From contig NZ_QPJJ01000016.1 in NCBI RefSeq assembly GCF_003337485.1, forward strand, positions 1 to 64,000: 64,000 nucleotides of DNA. Direction: 5' to 3'. The notes beneath the pieces were generated by a model that was not told the DNA's origin, did not search any database, and worked only from the letters and a program-made list of their open reading frames with translations. This document shows, in pieces, positions 53,419-63,889 of the stretch. The position numbers and the translations under genes were made by a program. The first letter of the stretch is position 1. Each line of letters begins with the position of its first letter. The stretch is from Saliterribacillus persicus. Its GTDB lineage: Bacteria; Bacillota; Bacilli; Bacillales; Amphibacillaceae.

Positions 53419-54166
53419 GAATATCCACTCCTTCCTGTTGGCAAATACGCTTCACTTCTCCAACGGTAAACGTATTCTCATGAAAAATCGAAGCAGCAAG
53501 GCCTGCCGATACATCTGTTGCTTTAAAAATATCAGAGAAGTGTTCAGGTTTACCACAACCTCCTGAGGCAATTACGGGTATCCGTACAGCTTCTACAACT
53601 GCAGAGGTTAGCTCGGTATCGAAACCATCTTTTACTCCATCGGTATCTACACTCGTTAATAATATTTCTCCTGCTCCGTTTTTCTCAGCTGTTTTTGCCC
53701 ACTCAATCGCATCAAGACCAGTATCCTTTGATCCTCCATGTGTCATTACATGCCACTTATCCCCAAACCTTTTCGCGTCAATAGCAACAACAATACATTG
53801 CGCCCCAAACCTAGCAGAAGCCTCCGTAATTAGGGAAGGATTTACGACAGCTGCAGAGTTCATCCCTACTTTATCTGCTCCAGCTTGTAAAAGACGTGTG
53901 ACATCATCTATGGTTCTGACACCTCCACCTACTGTGAAAGGAACAAAAACTTCTCTAGCAGTCGCTCTAACAATATCAACCATTGTTTGACGACCTTCAT
54001 TGGTTGCTGAAATATCTAAGAAAACAATTTCATCAGCTCCTGCTTTTGAATAAGCTGAAGCCATCTCGACAGGGTCTCCTAACTCTCTAAGCCCTACAAA
54101 ATTAGTTCCTTTTACCACTTTTCCTTCTTTGACGTCTAGACAAGGAATTATTCTTTTTACAATCAT
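53408..54166 (-). CDS. hisF: Imidazole glycerol phosphate synthase cyclase subunit (HisF)
   Basis: HisF turns PRFAR and ammonia into imidazole-glycerol phosphate and AICAR, with ammonia channelled from HisH. The 252-residue TIM barrel has [19 protein letters not shown] with the catalytic D11, [16 protein letters not shown] and [15 protein letters not shown] with D130, and the half-barrel repeat typical of HisA/HisF. It overlaps hisA by 4 bases (ATGA) and hisI by 11. Confidence 0.96.
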   Translation of the reverse strand: MIVKRIIPCLDVKEGKVVKGTNFVGLRELGDPVEMASAYSKAGADEIVFLDISATNEGRQTMVDIVRATAREVFVPFTVGGGVRTIDDVTRLLQAGADKVGMNSAAVVNPSLITEASARFGAQCIVVAIDAKRFGDKWHVMTHGGSKDTGLDAIEWAKTAEKNGAGEILLTSVDTDGVKDGFDTELTSAVVEAVRIPVIASGGCGKPEHFSDIFKATDVSAGLAASIFHENTFTVGEVKRICQQEGVDIREA

Positions 54167-54867
54167 GATAAGTCACCTGATAACGTTACTTTACCTTCAT
54201 AAATGGCTTTACCAACAATCGCTTCTGTTATCCCAATATTATCTAAATCCACTAAATCTTGATTGCTTTTAATACCTCCAGAAGCAACAATTTTACAAGA
54301 AACGGCTTCATTTAACTTTTTTAACTGCTCTAAATTTGGACCAGTCATTGTACCGTCACGCGAAATATCCGTATAAACAATTGTTTTAACTCCTAGTGCT
54401 TCCATTTCTTTTGCAAAATCGATATAGTGGGCTTCAGAGAGAGTTTCCCACCCTCTTGTTGCTACCATTTCATTTTTCGCATCGATTCCTATCACCACAT
54501 TCTCCTGAAAGCGGCGAAGTGCTTCTTTAAGGAAATCTTGATCTTCAATTGCTGCTGTACCAATAACAACCCTTTGGACTCCAACATTAATTAATTTTTC
54601 TAAGGTTTCCATGTTTCTTACACCGCCACCAACTTGAATGGGCACTGTTGCGATATTACATAGCTCACGAATTAATTCAAATTGGGAAGAACTCCCTTCT
54701 CTTGCTCCATCTAAATCTACAATATGTATTATTTCAGCTCCATCAGCAAGAAATGTTTTGATTTGAGTTTTAGGATCACTTCCAACTTGCTCTGTTTTAG
54801 AAAAGTCCCCTTGATAAAGACGAACACATTTTCCATTAATTAAATCTATAGCCGGTAATATTTTCAT
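54163..54867 (-). CDS. hisA: ProFAR isomerase (HisA)
   Basis: HisA isomerises the aminoaldose ProFAR to PRFAR. The 234-residue TIM barrel starts [18 protein letters not shown] with the catalytic aspartate D8, has [17 protein letters not shown] and, as second aspartate, [15 protein letters not shown], and [10 protein letters not shown]. The frame also starts at 54873, but AGGAG abuts that codon, so the ATG at 54867 is chosen, giving MKILPAID. It lies between hisH and hisF. Confidence 0.95.
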   Translation of the reverse strand: MKILPAIDLINGKCVRLYQGDFSKTEQVGSDPKTQIKTFLADGAEIIHIVDLDGAREGSSSQFELIRELCNIATVPIQVGGGVRNMETLEKLINVGVQRVVIGTAAIEDQDFLKEALRRFQENVVIGIDAKNEMVATRGWETLSEAHYIDFAKEMEALGVKTIVYTDISRDGTMTGPNLEQLKKLNEAVSCKIVASGGIKSNQDLVDLDNIGITEAIVGKAIYEGKVTLSGDLS

Positions 54868-54891
54868 AACCATACTCCTCTATCTTTATTA

Positions 54892-55494
54892 TTAGCGATT
54901 TGCAGTTTCATTCATAAAGGTTCGAATGATTTCAATCCCTATTTCTCCACTTTTTTCTGGGTGGAATTGTATCCCAAATACATTTCCTTTTCTGACTATG
55001 CCTGGGATTTTTGTTCCATAATCAGTAGTAGCAACGATATTTTCCTCAGCTGTATTTGCTTGATAAGAATGAACAAAATAAACATGCTTTGCTTCAAAAC
55101 GATTGAATGCTGGATGTTTATCACTTATTTGTAATTTGTTCCACCCAATATGAGGTAATATATGAGGCGTTTCAATTTTATCAATAGTACCTGGGATAAT
55201 TTCTAATCCAACAGTTTCTCCGTTCTCAAATCCTTTTTCAAATAATAGTTGCATTCCTAGACATATACCAAGAAAAGGTTTTTCCTTAGCTAGTTTTCTT
55301 AACGCTGCATTTAAATTTCGATCATTAATCTCTTCCATAGCTGCTTTAAATGAGCCTACACCTGGTAAAATAACGTGTGTAGCAGACTCTAATAACTGAA
55401 TATCATCCGTTATTACTACCTCATAACCTAAGTTTGTGAATGCAGTAGACACACTAGCAGTGTTTCCCATACCATAATCTACGATAGCAATCAT
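54892..55494 (-). CDS. hisH: Imidazole glycerol phosphate synthase glutaminase subunit (HisH)
   Basis: HisH supplies ammonia from glutamine to HisF. The 200-residue class I glutamine amidotransferase has the nucleophile elbow [12 protein letters not shown] with C79, [12 protein letters not shown] near the start, and the base in [10 protein letters not shown]. The catalytic triad Cys-His-Glu is complete. Its start overlaps hisB by 4 bases. Confidence 0.95.
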   Translation of the reverse strand: MIAIVDYGMGNTASVSTAFTNLGYEVVITDDIQLLESATHVILPGVGSFKAAMEEINDRNLNAALRKLAKEKPFLGICLGMQLLFEKGFENGETVGLEIIPGTIDKIETPHILPHIGWNKLQISDKHPAFNRFEAKHVYFVHSYQANTAEENIVATTDYGTKIPGIVRKGNVFGIQFHPEKSGEIGIEIIRTFMNETANR

Positions 55495-56078
55495 TCGATT
55501 AACCCCTTTGTCGAATTTACTCCTTTAATATCCGGATTGATTGTTATTGCTTCATTTAGCGATCTACCAAGTGCTTTAAAAATAGATTCAATTTTGTGAT
55601 GTGTATTTTGGCCATACAACACATTCACGTGCAAGGTGATACCAGCTTGAAAAGCAAATGCTTGTAAAAACTCTTGTACTAACTCGGTATCAAAATTTCC
55701 GAGTTTTTGATTGTCAAAAGTAGCATTAAACACTAAAAATGGTCTTCCACTTATGTCTAATGAAACAAACCCTAAGCTTTCATCCATTGGGACATATGCA
55801 CTTCCGTAACGATTGATTTGTTTTTTGTCTCCCAAAGCTTCCTTTATTAATTGTCCTATCACGATACCAACATCTTCAACAGTATGATGGCTATCAATAT
55901 GAAGATCGCCGTCCGCTTCCACAACTAAACCAATTCTACCGTGCCTCGCGAATAATTCAAGCATATGATCAAAGAAGCCAACTCCTGTCTGAATGGATAC
56001 TTCATTGCTATCATCAAGATTTACAGCCACTTTAATTTTAGTTTCATTTGTGTTTCTTTCTTTTTTAGCTACTCTCAA
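55491..56078 (-). CDS. hisB: Imidazoleglycerol-phosphate dehydratase (HisB)
   Basis: HisB dehydrates imidazole-glycerol phosphate to imidazole-acetol phosphate. The 195-residue monofunctional protein has [13 protein letters not shown] and [19 protein letters not shown] with metal-binding histidines, repeated in the second half ([20 protein letters not shown]). It lacks the phosphatase domain of the E. coli enzyme, consistent with the separate hisJ nearby. The start is TTG after AGGAGG. It follows hisD by 13 bases. Confidence 0.95.
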   Translation of the reverse strand: MRVAKKERNTNETKIKVAVNLDDSNEVSIQTGVGFFDHMLELFARHGRIGLVVEADGDLHIDSHHTVEDVGIVIGQLIKEALGDKKQINRYGSAYVPMDESLGFVSLDISGRPFLVFNATFDNQKLGNFDTELVQEFLQAFAFQAGITLHVNVLYGQNTHHKIESIFKALGRSLNEAITINPDIKGVNSTKGLIE

Positions 56079-56091
56079 AATAAGCTTCCTC

Positions 56092-57369
56092 CTATTTGAT
56101 CCTTTTTTCTATTGCTCTACTATGACCTTCTAGCTGCTCTTGTTTAGCTAACTGCATCACATCTTCTGAAGCATCCTTTAATGCCGCTTCACTATAATAA
56201 AGAAACGTTGTCTTTTTAATGAAGTCATCGACTGATAGTCCTGAAGAAAATTTAGCTGTTCCAGAAGTTGGTAGCACATGATTTGGTCCTGCGTAATAAT
56301 CTCCTAATGCTTCAGGAGTGTAGTGACCCAAGAAAACTGATCCAGCATGCTTTACTTTACCTAGACATTCTAATGGACGTTCTGTTTGAATTTCTAAGTG
56401 TTCAGGAGCCACTGCATTACAAAGTTCAAAAGCCTGATCTATATCTGAAACAAGAACACTTGCCCCATTAACGTTTAATGCCTCTGTTGCAATTTCTTCT
56501 CGAGGTAAAACAGAACATTGATTTTTTAATTCATCATTCACTCGATCAATTAACTCTGCAGATAAGGAAAATAGTATTGCTCTAGCTGATGGATCGTGCT
56601 CAGCTTGTGCAATTAAATCAGCAGCAACATAAGAAGCATTGGCTGACTCATCTGCTACAATAGCTACTTCAGAGGGCCCTGCTATCATATCAATACCTAC
56701 ATCTCCATAAACGAGCGCTTTAGCAGCTGCAACATATGCATTTCCTGGCCCCACGATTTTATCGACTGAAGGAATGGTTTCTGTACCATAAGCAAAAGCT
56801 GCAATAGCTTGCACACCTCCAACCTTATAGATGTTGTGAACGCCGACAATATCTGCTGCAACAAGTAAAACTGGATTAATTGGCTGGCCATTTCTTACAG
56901 GAGTAGCCATACTAACGTTCTCTACCCCTGCTAAGACAGCAGGAATTGCATTCATTAACACAGAGGATGGATAACTTGCTGTTCCCCCTGGCACATATAT
57001 CCCTACACGTTCTATTGGGCGATATAATTGACCAGCATAGATGTTTTCATCCTGCTGCATAATTCTTGAATTTTGTAGCTGTTTTTGATGAAAACTTTTG
57101 ATATTTTCTGCAGCATTTCGAAGCGCAGTTATCGTTTTTGTATCTACTAATTTCCAAGCAGCTTTTCTTTCCTCTCTTGACACGAGTAAGTTTTCAGGAA
57201 TCACGCCATCAAACTTTTCAATATAACCTAGGAGTGCACGATCACCTTTATCTTGAATGTCATCAATAATTTTCTTAACACTATCCATAATGTCTCGGTT
57301 TGTCTTATTTGATTCTTTTTTTAAAAAGCTTGAGGATAAAAATTCCTGATAATTATATGCCGTTAACAT
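56092..57369 (-). CDS. hisD: Histidinol dehydrogenase (HisD)
   Basis: HisD oxidises histidinol twice with NAD to histidine, the last step of the pathway. The 425-residue zinc enzyme has [54 protein letters not shown] and [24 protein letters not shown], containing the zinc and catalytic glutamate/histidine residues. It overlaps hisG by 7 bases. Confidence 0.96.
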   Translation of the reverse strand: MLTAYNYQEFLSSSFLKKESNKTNRDIMDSVKKIIDDIQDKGDRALLGYIEKFDGVIPENLLVSREERKAAWKLVDTKTITALRNAAENIKSFHQKQLQNSRIMQQDENIYAGQLYRPIERVGIYVPGGTASYPSSVLMNAIPAVLAGVENVSMATPVRNGQPINPVLLVAADIVGVHNIYKVGGVQAIAAFAYGTETIPSVDKIVGPGNAYVAAAKALVYGDVGIDMIAGPSEVAIVADESANASYVAADLIAQAEHDPSARAILFSLSAELIDRVNDELKNQCSVLPREEIATEALNVNGASVLVSDIDQAFELCNAVAPEHLEIQTERPLECLGKVKHAGSVFLGHYTPEALGDYYAGPNHVLPTSGTAKFSSGLSVDDFIKKTTFLYYSEAALKDASEDVMQLAKQEQLEGHSRAIEKRIK

Positions 57370-57986
57370 GTAAGTTTCGCCCCCTCCTTGAATGCTTCAA
57401 TGACAGGATTTAATTGATCTTTCTTAATTTTTAGCGATGATCTATTTGCAATTAATCGAGCGCTTATTGCTAAGAATTTCTCTTCGATAACTAACCCATT
57501 CTCTTTAAGGGTTGTGCCAGTTTCTACAATATCTACAATAGCGTCAGCTAAACCTAAAATTGGAGCTAATTCTACAGATCCTTCTAATTTTATAATATCT
57601 ACTGATTCACCTTTTTGCATAAAATGTTCTTTTGCAATATTAGTAAAAGATGTAGCAATTCGTTTTTTTCGTTGAGGCCATTCAAAATCTTTTTTAGTAG
57701 CAACAGCCATTCCACATCTTCCAAAGGGAAGCGGGAATAAATTATAAACATCTGGCTGATGTTCAATTAATATGTCTTCACCAACAATACCTAAATCTGC
57801 AATTCCATTTTCCACATAGGTTGCAACATCGGGTCCTTTAGCAAATACAAACAAAAAGTCATCTGTTTCAACTTGTAGCTTTCTTCCTTTATCTTTTAAG
57901 GATGACATATCAAATTCTAGTGATTCAAAAAAATCTAGAAATTGCTTCTCTAATCTTCCTTTTGTTAAAGCGATACACGGCTTCAT
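57363..57986 (-). CDS. hisG: ATP phosphoribosyltransferase, short catalytic form (HisG)
   Basis: HisG starts the pathway by joining ATP and PRPP. At 207 residues it is the short form lacking the C-terminal regulatory domain and needs HisZ, encoded just upstream. Visible blocks: ALTKGRLEKQFLDFF, GIADLGIVGEDIL, LPFGRCGMAVA and the PRPP loop VDIVETGTTLKENGL. The gene overlaps hisZ by 4 bases and hisD by 7. Confidence 0.95.
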   Translation of the reverse strand: MKPCIALTKGRLEKQFLDFFESLEFDMSSLKDKGRKLQVETDDFLFVFAKGPDVATYVENGIADLGIVGEDILIEHQPDVYNLFPLPFGRCGMAVATKKDFEWPQRKKRIATSFTNIAKEHFMQKGESVDIIKLEGSVELAPILGLADAIVDIVETGTTLKENGLVIEEKFLAISARLIANRSSLKIKKDQLNPVIEAFKEGAKLTC

Positions 57987-59107
57987 AGTTTGACCACCTT
58001 ATATTCGTTATCTTGTTCCATTACCTTGTAGCACAGATCAAAGGTGGAAGTTACTTGCTCATCGTATGATACTTCCACAATGTAATCTGTTAATTCATTC
58101 CGAAAAGCTTCCGCTACCTGATGAGTTTTTTCTGATGCTATAATACAAGCTCTCTTTTTTTCTTTATGATCCGTCATATGAGATGCTAGTACATCGACAT
58201 CAAAAGCCAGCCCAACAGCTGTCGTATCTTGTTGATAATATTTATACAACCTATCATATCTACCACCAGAGAAGCAGGTAGAACCATCCTTTTTCAGAAA
58301 ACCTCGAAACATCATTCCATCGTAATAAGGTAAATTCTTTACGCGTCCTAAATCCACGATTACTTCTAGGTCAGTCGTAGCTTCAATAAGCTCTATCATA
58401 TTATTCAGGTTTTCTAAAATTTGTAGAAGCTCATCATTATCTGACCATAAATCTTGATATTTTGTAATTATATCTTTATTTCCATATGCTTCTGTTAATT
58501 CTGTTAGATGATTTGCAATCTCGCTATTGCCAGTGTTATTTACTAACTGATAGACAACATCGCGTCTTTTGTCATGCATAGCAGTGCGAAGTAAATCTTC
58601 TTGAGTGGTATCCAATTTTAATGATTGAATAAGAATATCAAAGATTTCGGTATGTCCTAACTCAATTACATATTTATCAATATGTAATGATTTCAAATAA
58701 TCAATTGCTGTTAGCATACATTCTCTTTCACCAAGTACTGAATTAGCATGAACAATCTCAATTCCTGCCTGCCTGCTCTCTGTCCCATCTTTATCAATTC
58801 TAAAAACAGAACCCTGATACGACCATTTTTGTTGATGGATCGGTTGTTTTGCTACTGCTCTTGCAATAGCTGTTGTCCAGTCAGGTCTTAATACTTCTAT
58901 TTCTCCTTCTTTATTAAACCATTTCATCATTTCATTTAGATTCATCCCTGCAATACGATTGGTAAATGTACTTGCATATTCAATAGCAGGTGTAGAAATT
59001 TGTTTGAAGTTTCTTTTTTCTGTTACATATCTAAAAGTCTCATAGGCTTTTGCTCTATTTACTAGTAATGTTCCTGTTTCATCTTGACTCCCTGCAGGTA
59101 AAAACAT
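57983..59107 (-). CDS. hisZ: ATP phosphoribosyltransferase regulatory subunit (HisZ)
   Basis: The 374-residue protein is a catalytically inactive histidyl-tRNA synthetase-like regulatory subunit that binds histidine and, with short HisG, forms the hetero-octameric enzyme. Class II synthetase-like features: RAKAYETFRYVTEKRNF, EVLRPDWTTAIARAVAK and FSGGRYDRLYKYY, near the C terminus, after which the anticodon-binding domain is only a remnant. It is the first gene of the eight-gene his operon. AGGATG precedes the ATG. No T-box was recognised upstream. hisC is absent, as in B. subtilis where it lies with aromatic amino acid genes. Confidence 0.94.
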   Translation of the reverse strand: MFLPAGSQDETGTLLVNRAKAYETFRYVTEKRNFKQISTPAIEYASTFTNRIAGMNLNEMMKWFNKEGEIEVLRPDWTTAIARAVAKQPIHQQKWSYQGSVFRIDKDGTESRQAGIEIVHANSVLGERECMLTAIDYLKSLHIDKYVIELGHTEIFDILIQSLKLDTTQEDLLRTAMHDKRRDVVYQLVNNTGNSEIANHLTELTEAYGNKDIITKYQDLWSDNDELLQILENLNNMIELIEATTDLEVIVDLGRVKNLPYYDGMMFRGFLKKDGSTCFSGGRYDRLYKYYQQDTTAVGLAFDVDVLASHMTDHKEKKRACIIASEKTHQVAEAFRNELTDYIVEVSYDEQVTSTFDLCYKVMEQDNEYKVVKL

Positions 59108-59266
59108 GTATTCACATCCTAAATTCCATTAATATTTTATCACTCTACCACAGTAAAGGATTTGGTTAATTAAACTTATCATATTCCAATTTTCATGTCA
59201 ATAAATCATTCACTTTTCTTTTGTGGTTCCAACGTTTATTATAAAGAAATGAGAGGAGAATAGCGA

Positions 59267-60073
59267 ATGATTATGAATGGTGATTATCATGTACATACAC
59301 CCTATTGCCCACACGGGTCGAATGATCCTTTAGTTGATTATATCGAAAAGGCTATTGAACGTAATTTAAAAGTAATATCATTTACAGAGCATGCTCCTTT
59401 GCCAAAGCGGTTTAACGATCCTACGCCAGAAAAGGACAGTGCCATGCGATTCCAAGATTTGCCCGATTATTTTCATAAACTAAAAGAACTAAAAAAAGAA
59501 TATGAAGGAATTATTAAGATTAATATTGGTTTTGAAGTTGATTATATCGAAGGCTATGAGCAGGATACGAAACAATTTTTAAATGAAATCGGACCTGAAA
59601 TCGATGATGCCATTTTATCTGTACATATGCTAAAGGACAAAAAAGGAAACTATATTTGTTTGGATTACCATCAGGATAGCTTCCAAGAGTTGGTCATCCA
59701 ATTTGGTTCCGTGGAAAGAGTATATGAACACTACTACGACACTGTCAAAAAAGCTATTTTGAGTGACCTTGGTTCCTATAAGCCAACTCGAATTGGACAT
59801 TTAACTTTAGTAGAGAAATTCAAGCAGCTGTATCCTGTTGAACATGACTTTAAGAAAACGATCAATGAGTTACTACATTTAATTAAATCAAATGATCTCC
59901 AGCTAGACCTTAATACCGCAGGCATCTATAAACCATTTTGTAAAACAATGTATCCTTCCCCTTGGGTTGTAAAGATGGCACAGGAATTAGGAATCCCACT
60001 TTATCCTGGTTCAGATAGTCATGCCTCTTCTGGGATAGCAAAAGGATTTGAAGGACTTCAAGTGTATAAATAA
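59267..60073 (+). CDS. hisJ: Histidinol-phosphatase, PHP family (HisJ/HisK)
   Basis: HisJ removes phosphate from histidinol phosphate. The 268-residue PHP-domain protein has the metal-binding motif DYHVHTPYCPHGSND at its start and SFTEHAPLP, GFEVDYIEGYE, LSVHMLKD, RIGHLTLVEKF and YPGSDSHASSGI in order, all metal ligands of the seven-stranded barrel. It is divergent from the his operon, with 159 bases between starts, and completes the pathway together with a distant hisC. GAGGAG precedes ATG. DNA-polymerase-type PHP is excluded by length. Confidence 0.93.
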   Translation: MIMNGDYHVHTPYCPHGSNDPLVDYIEKAIERNLKVISFTEHAPLPKRFNDPTPEKDSAMRFQDLPDYFHKLKELKKEYEGIIKINIGFEVDYIEGYEQDTKQFLNEIGPEIDDAILSVHMLKDKKGNYICLDYHQDSFQELVIQFGSVERVYEHYYDTVKKAILSDLGSYKPTRIGHLTLVEKFKQLYPVEHDFKKTINELLHLIKSNDLQLDLNTAGIYKPFCKTMYPSPWVVKMAQELGIPLYPGSDSHASSGIAKGFEGLQVYK

Positions 60074-60153
60074 AAGAAATTAAACAAAACTTATTTCTTT
60101 TTCGAAAAAGCTATTAAAAATACCCTAGCTACGTTGCTGTAACTAGGGTATTT
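60072..60153. terminator. Terminators between hisJ and dynA
   Basis: AAAAGAAAT (60072-60080) and ATTTCTTTT (60093-60101) form a weak A/T hairpin ending in T. AAATACCCTAG (60118-60128) and CTAGGGTATTT (60143-60153) form a stronger, probably bidirectional hairpin serving the converging hisJ and dynA. Confidence 0.75.
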
Positions 60154-60155
60154 CA

Positions 60156-63100
60156 TTATTTAATTCTTTTCATTTCTTCATAAGCATCGATCATTTTTTC
60201 ATCGGTTGTTTGATTGAAAATCTTATCGATAAAGGAGTCATAATCATATTCCGCTTGTGTTTGAACATCAGCTAAAATATTTTTTATTAGCTCCTCAATT
60301 TGATGCTTATAAAAATCATGAAAATCATCATTAATATTCTTTAATTTATCTTCATAAAAGGGGAGAAGAATGTCAGATAGATTTTCTTCCATTATTTTTT
60401 TCTTATTTTCCTGAAAAAATTGTTTTGTGTCCTTATATTGATTTAATACGCTATTCACCTTATTTTCTTGAATATGAAATACTTGTTCATTCCAGTCGGG
60501 TTGATCCAAATCCTTAGAATGAAAAGCAGAGATTTGATATTCTTCATCACTTAGTTGATAAAACTTATCTGCTAAATCTTGATGAACTTTACGGAATTGA
60601 TCATTAGACCATGTTTCCATGCGAACAATAATCGCCCGAAGCTCTTGATTAGCTAGTTGGTTTAACTGTTTTATAAAAGCTTCATATGACTCCTGTACTT
60701 GAAGACGTCCCTTTTTACCACTTAACTTAATTCTTCCTGGATGAAAAAATTCTTTAAAATGGTCAGGAAATTGGATCGATAAACGCTGCTTCATATAGTA
60801 AAACTGCTTTTCTAATTGTTCAAGGATATAAGTAATACTATTTTCTATTGGATAGTTAGCTGTTATAGCTTTATATTCAGTTAGTTCTTGTTCATACTTT
60901 CCCTTTAAATTCTCTTTTTCCTGTGCTTCCATGTTTTGGGCATCAATATATCTCTTCAGAAAAGCTTCTATTCTTTCAACATCCGTTATCATGGCAGAAA
61001 GACTTAATTGTAATAATTGATCCCCTAAAAAATAGTCAAAGTCATGTTCGAATGATAAGAATCCTCCATCAGCGACAGCTTCTTCCCTACTTTTATCAAG
61101 CATAACATTTTTACTAGAAAGTGCATAAAGATTTGGTTGATATACTTCATTCTTCTGTAATTGATTTTTCACATACTGTTTTACCAGGGATAATTCTTCT
61201 TCATCAGATGCAAGATCTGCAGCATTGATGATAAAAAACATTTTATCAAGATGAAAAGCATCCTTAATTTTCCCTAATTGTTGAAGCAAAAGTTCATCTG
61301 CTTTTGAAAATGGGTGGTTATAATAAGTTAAAAAGAGTATTGCATCTGAATTCTTCATATAAGAAAAAGTTAAGTTTGTATGTCTGGCGTTGATTGAATC
61401 TGCTCCAGGCGTATCCACTAAAGATATGCCTTTTCTTGTAATGGCACAATCAAAAAACAACTCTAATTCTTCTACAAAACATGCAATAGACTCTGTAGCA
61501 ATGAAACGCTCGAAATTTTCTTGTGTTACCTCCTGCTTTTCACTTAACATAGCTGAGACGTCTTGATAACCATCCGAAATAGCCTTTAAAAATGTGAAAT
61601 TTCTTGTAGATAAATTCATCTTTTTCCACTTTTTTCGTTGGAACCAATCTATAAAGCTTTTTAATGAATCAAATGTAATGTCTGATAAGGACAAATGGAT
61701 ATCATCTAACACATCCTCTTCAGACTTCATTTTCACGATTGCTGTTCGATGTTTATGCGTTTTTGTGGGTGGACTTATTTTATTAATAGTTGCTGTTGTC
61801 GGATTTGGAGAAACTGGCAAAATATTTTCTCCCAATAATGCATTAGCAAATGAAGACTTCCCGGCACTAAAAGCTCCAAATAATGCAATCTCATACTTCT
61901 GTTTTTCTAATCGTTCGATTTTTTCTTCTAAAGTTGTGGTAAGTTTTTGGACGGAATCTAAATCCCTAGTAATATCAACTACTTTTTTTGCATAATTCAG
62001 TGTAGTTTTGGGATCTAAATTGAGCGATTCCCTCTCCTTTAAAGGGCTTGACACTTCTTGGTCATCATTTTTATGATATATGGATTTTTCTTCAAAATAC
62101 GTATGATCTGTTTTTACTTCCACTTTATTTAAATGCTTAAGCTTTTGGTATATGTCCCGATCTAGCTCTACTTCACCATGCTTAAATGCCTTTAAATATT
62201 CCTGATACTTATTTATTTCACTTATTCTAGTCTCTTGTTTTTCTTTATCCTTATATTGAGTTGTTGCTTCATTTAAAGATTGCTGTAGCTTACTAATGTC
62301 TTTTTGTATCAACTCTTCTATCTCTTTTTTATAATTTAACCAGATGGCTTTGTATTCTAATCTATAATGCTTTTTGATATCTTGTTCTAGCTGTTTCGTA
62401 TAGTTTAAAACATATTCGCCAGTAACGGATGCACCCGTATTTATTTGTTTAATGACAGCTTCTTTTTGATAGGGTTCCTTAGGTAATTCTAATGTTAAGG
62501 TCTCTTTATAATACTGATTAATAAACGCTGTTAACTTATCACGAAGTTTCCAGATAAGATTAGCTTCCACCTGCTCCATCAATGCACCATAAAAATGCTG
62601 CAGTCTTTCTTCTCGAATTTTTTCTCTTTTTTTACTCGTTGTAAAAATACCAGTTTTAAAATTATCCTGAAAACTCTCCAGCAATTCTCTCGCTTTTTCT
62701 CTTATTTCAAAAGACATGAGCTGCGCATTTGCTGTTGTTTGATTTAAAAGGGTATTTACTTGATCATCTAAAGAAGTCACACTTTCTTCCAAAGTAGACA
62801 GGTTTTCTTTGAGTTGACCAATACTTTCACCTGTTTCTGATTTGTCTTCATTTTCGTTAGCGTTTTCTAGTTCAATTAAACTTTCATTATATTCATCCAT
62901 GGCAAGGTCTATATAATAACTCACTTCTCTATTAATCGTATCGTTAATCATATTAGTTTGCTCTGGTGAAAATAGTTGATGCATATCTGCTTTTAGTTCT
63001 TTCCATTCATTAGTTGGGAGATCTAGAGCCTTTAGTGAAATATAATAAACTTTTTGTGGATGTAACTCCCAAGAAAGCAGTGCATTTTCTGTGCTATTTT

Positions 63101-63746
63101 TAAAGGCTTCAAAAGTAAGCTCTGAATCTACATGCTTATCAATTTGATTAACAATTAAACAATAAGGGATACCCCGGTGCTCAATTTCTTTTAAAAACAT
63201 TGCATTGACTTCTGACTGTACATGATTGTAATCCACTACGTAGTATAAAATATCTGCAGTATGTATCGACGCTTCCGTAATAATGCGATCGGCATCATCA
63301 ACTGAGTCAATTCCCGGAGTATCAAATATAGATACATTTTCAGGCAACTGTGAAAGAGGTTTCGATATCCGAATTCTATTGATCGTTTCCCCATCTTTAC
63401 AGAGGTTCTGAATCTGGTCAATAGTTAAGGAAGCTTCACTTCGCACCGCTTGTTGGTTTTTTAAATCCACGATAATTTCTTCTTTTCCATTTACAATCTC
63501 CACCACATTCGCACTTGTAGGAATGGGACTTTGAGGTAGCAAAGGTTCATTTGTAAATTGGTTGATCAAGGTCGATTTTCCAGCAGAAAAATGGCCAGCA
63601 AAGCATATCGTAAATCGCTCTTCTTCTTTTTTCTTAATTAAATCATATATTTTTTGATCCATCTCATTCGTGAAATTTTGCTGATAGAATTGATATAAAT
63701 TTGCTAATGTATCTAAGTCATACCTTAAGGGGTTCGAGACTACCAT
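60156..63746 (-). CDS. dynA: Double-GTPase dynamin-like protein DynA
   Basis: The 1196-residue protein contains two complete dynamin-like halves fused in one chain, as in Bacillus subtilis DynA (YpbR), which tethers and fuses membranes and protects against phage and pore-forming damage. The first P loop is GHFSAGKSTL (51-60), followed by PTSANVVEIV and VSIFDTPGIDSVDD. The second is FGAFSAGKSSFANALLG (about 617-633), followed by NPTTATINK and SLVDTPGADSINARHTN. Long coiled-coil helices fill 270-590 and 890-1196. No membrane-spanning segment is seen; membrane contact is through the paddle regions. GGAGG lies 9 bases before ATG. Confidence 0.94.
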   Translation of the reverse strand: MVVSNPLRYDLDTLANLYQFYQQNFTNEMDQKIYDLIKKKEEERFTICFAGHFSAGKSTLINQFTNEPLLPQSPIPTSANVVEIVNGKEEIIVDLKNQQAVRSEASLTIDQIQNLCKDGETINRIRISKPLSQLPENVSIFDTPGIDSVDDADRIITEASIHTADILYYVVDYNHVQSEVNAMFLKEIEHRGIPYCLIVNQIDKHVDSELTFEAFKNSTENALLSWELHPQKVYYISLKALDLPTNEWKELKADMHQLFSPEQTNMINDTINREVSYYIDLAMDEYNESLIELENANENEDKSETGESIGQLKENLSTLEESVTSLDDQVNTLLNQTTANAQLMSFEIREKARELLESFQDNFKTGIFTTSKKREKIREERLQHFYGALMEQVEANLIWKLRDKLTAFINQYYKETLTLELPKEPYQKEAVIKQINTGASVTGEYVLNYTKQLEQDIKKHYRLEYKAIWLNYKKEIEELIQKDISKLQQSLNEATTQYKDKEKQETRISEINKYQEYLKAFKHGEVELDRDIYQKLKHLNKVEVKTDHTYFEEKSIYHKNDDQEVSSPLKERESLNLDPKTTLNYAKKVVDITRDLDSVQKLTTTLEEKIERLEKQKYEIALFGAFSAGKSSFANALLGENILPVSPNPTTATINKISPPTKTHKHRTAIVKMKSEEDVLDDIHLSLSDITFDSLKSFIDWFQRKKWKKMNLSTRNFTFLKAISDGYQDVSAMLSEKQEVTQENFERFIATESIACFVEELELFFDCAITRKGISLVDTPGADSINARHTNLTFSYMKNSDAILFLTYYNHPFSKADELLLQQLGKIKDAFHLDKMFFIINAADLASDEEELSLVKQYVKNQLQKNEVYQPNLYALSSKNVMLDKSREEAVADGGFLSFEHDFDYFLGDQLLQLSLSAMITDVERIEAFLKRYIDAQNMEAQEKENLKGKYEQELTEYKAITANYPIENSITYILEQLEKQFYYMKQRLSIQFPDHFKEFFHPGRIKLSGKKGRLQVQESYEAFIKQLNQLANQELRAIIVRMETWSNDQFRKVHQDLADKFYQLSDEEYQISAFHSKDLDQPDWNEQVFHIQENKVNSVLNQYKDTKQFFQENKKKIMEENLSDILLPFYEDKLKNINDDFHDFYKHQIEELIKNILADVQTQAEYDYDSFIDKIFNQTTDEKMIDAYEEMKRIK

Positions 63747-63847
63747 GTTCAGATTCCTCCATGTTCATGTTTCACTACATTATACTGATTAATACTTTTT
63801 TTGGCTACTAAGGAAAGTCATATAACTACATCCAAGTATTTTAAAAA

Positions 63848-63885
63848 TGAAAGGATACCCCACAAGTAGCAAGGTATCCTTAAAA
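63848..63885 (-). terminator. Terminator after the gene at the right edge
   Basis: AAGGATACC (63851-63859) and GGTATCCTT (63873-63881) pair perfectly; on the minus strand TTTCATTTTTAA follows. Confidence 0.7.
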
Positions 63886-63889
63886 AGAT

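Noticed and set aside
59108-59266. T-box or attenuator leader before hisZ
   Set aside because: No GGTGGNACCGCG block and no terminator hairpin occurs between hisZ and hisJ, so tRNA-His attenuation is not supported.
61594-61995. 133-codon plus-strand frame inside dynA
   Set aside because: Antisense to the conserved second GTPase domain, no start signals and no recognisable domain.
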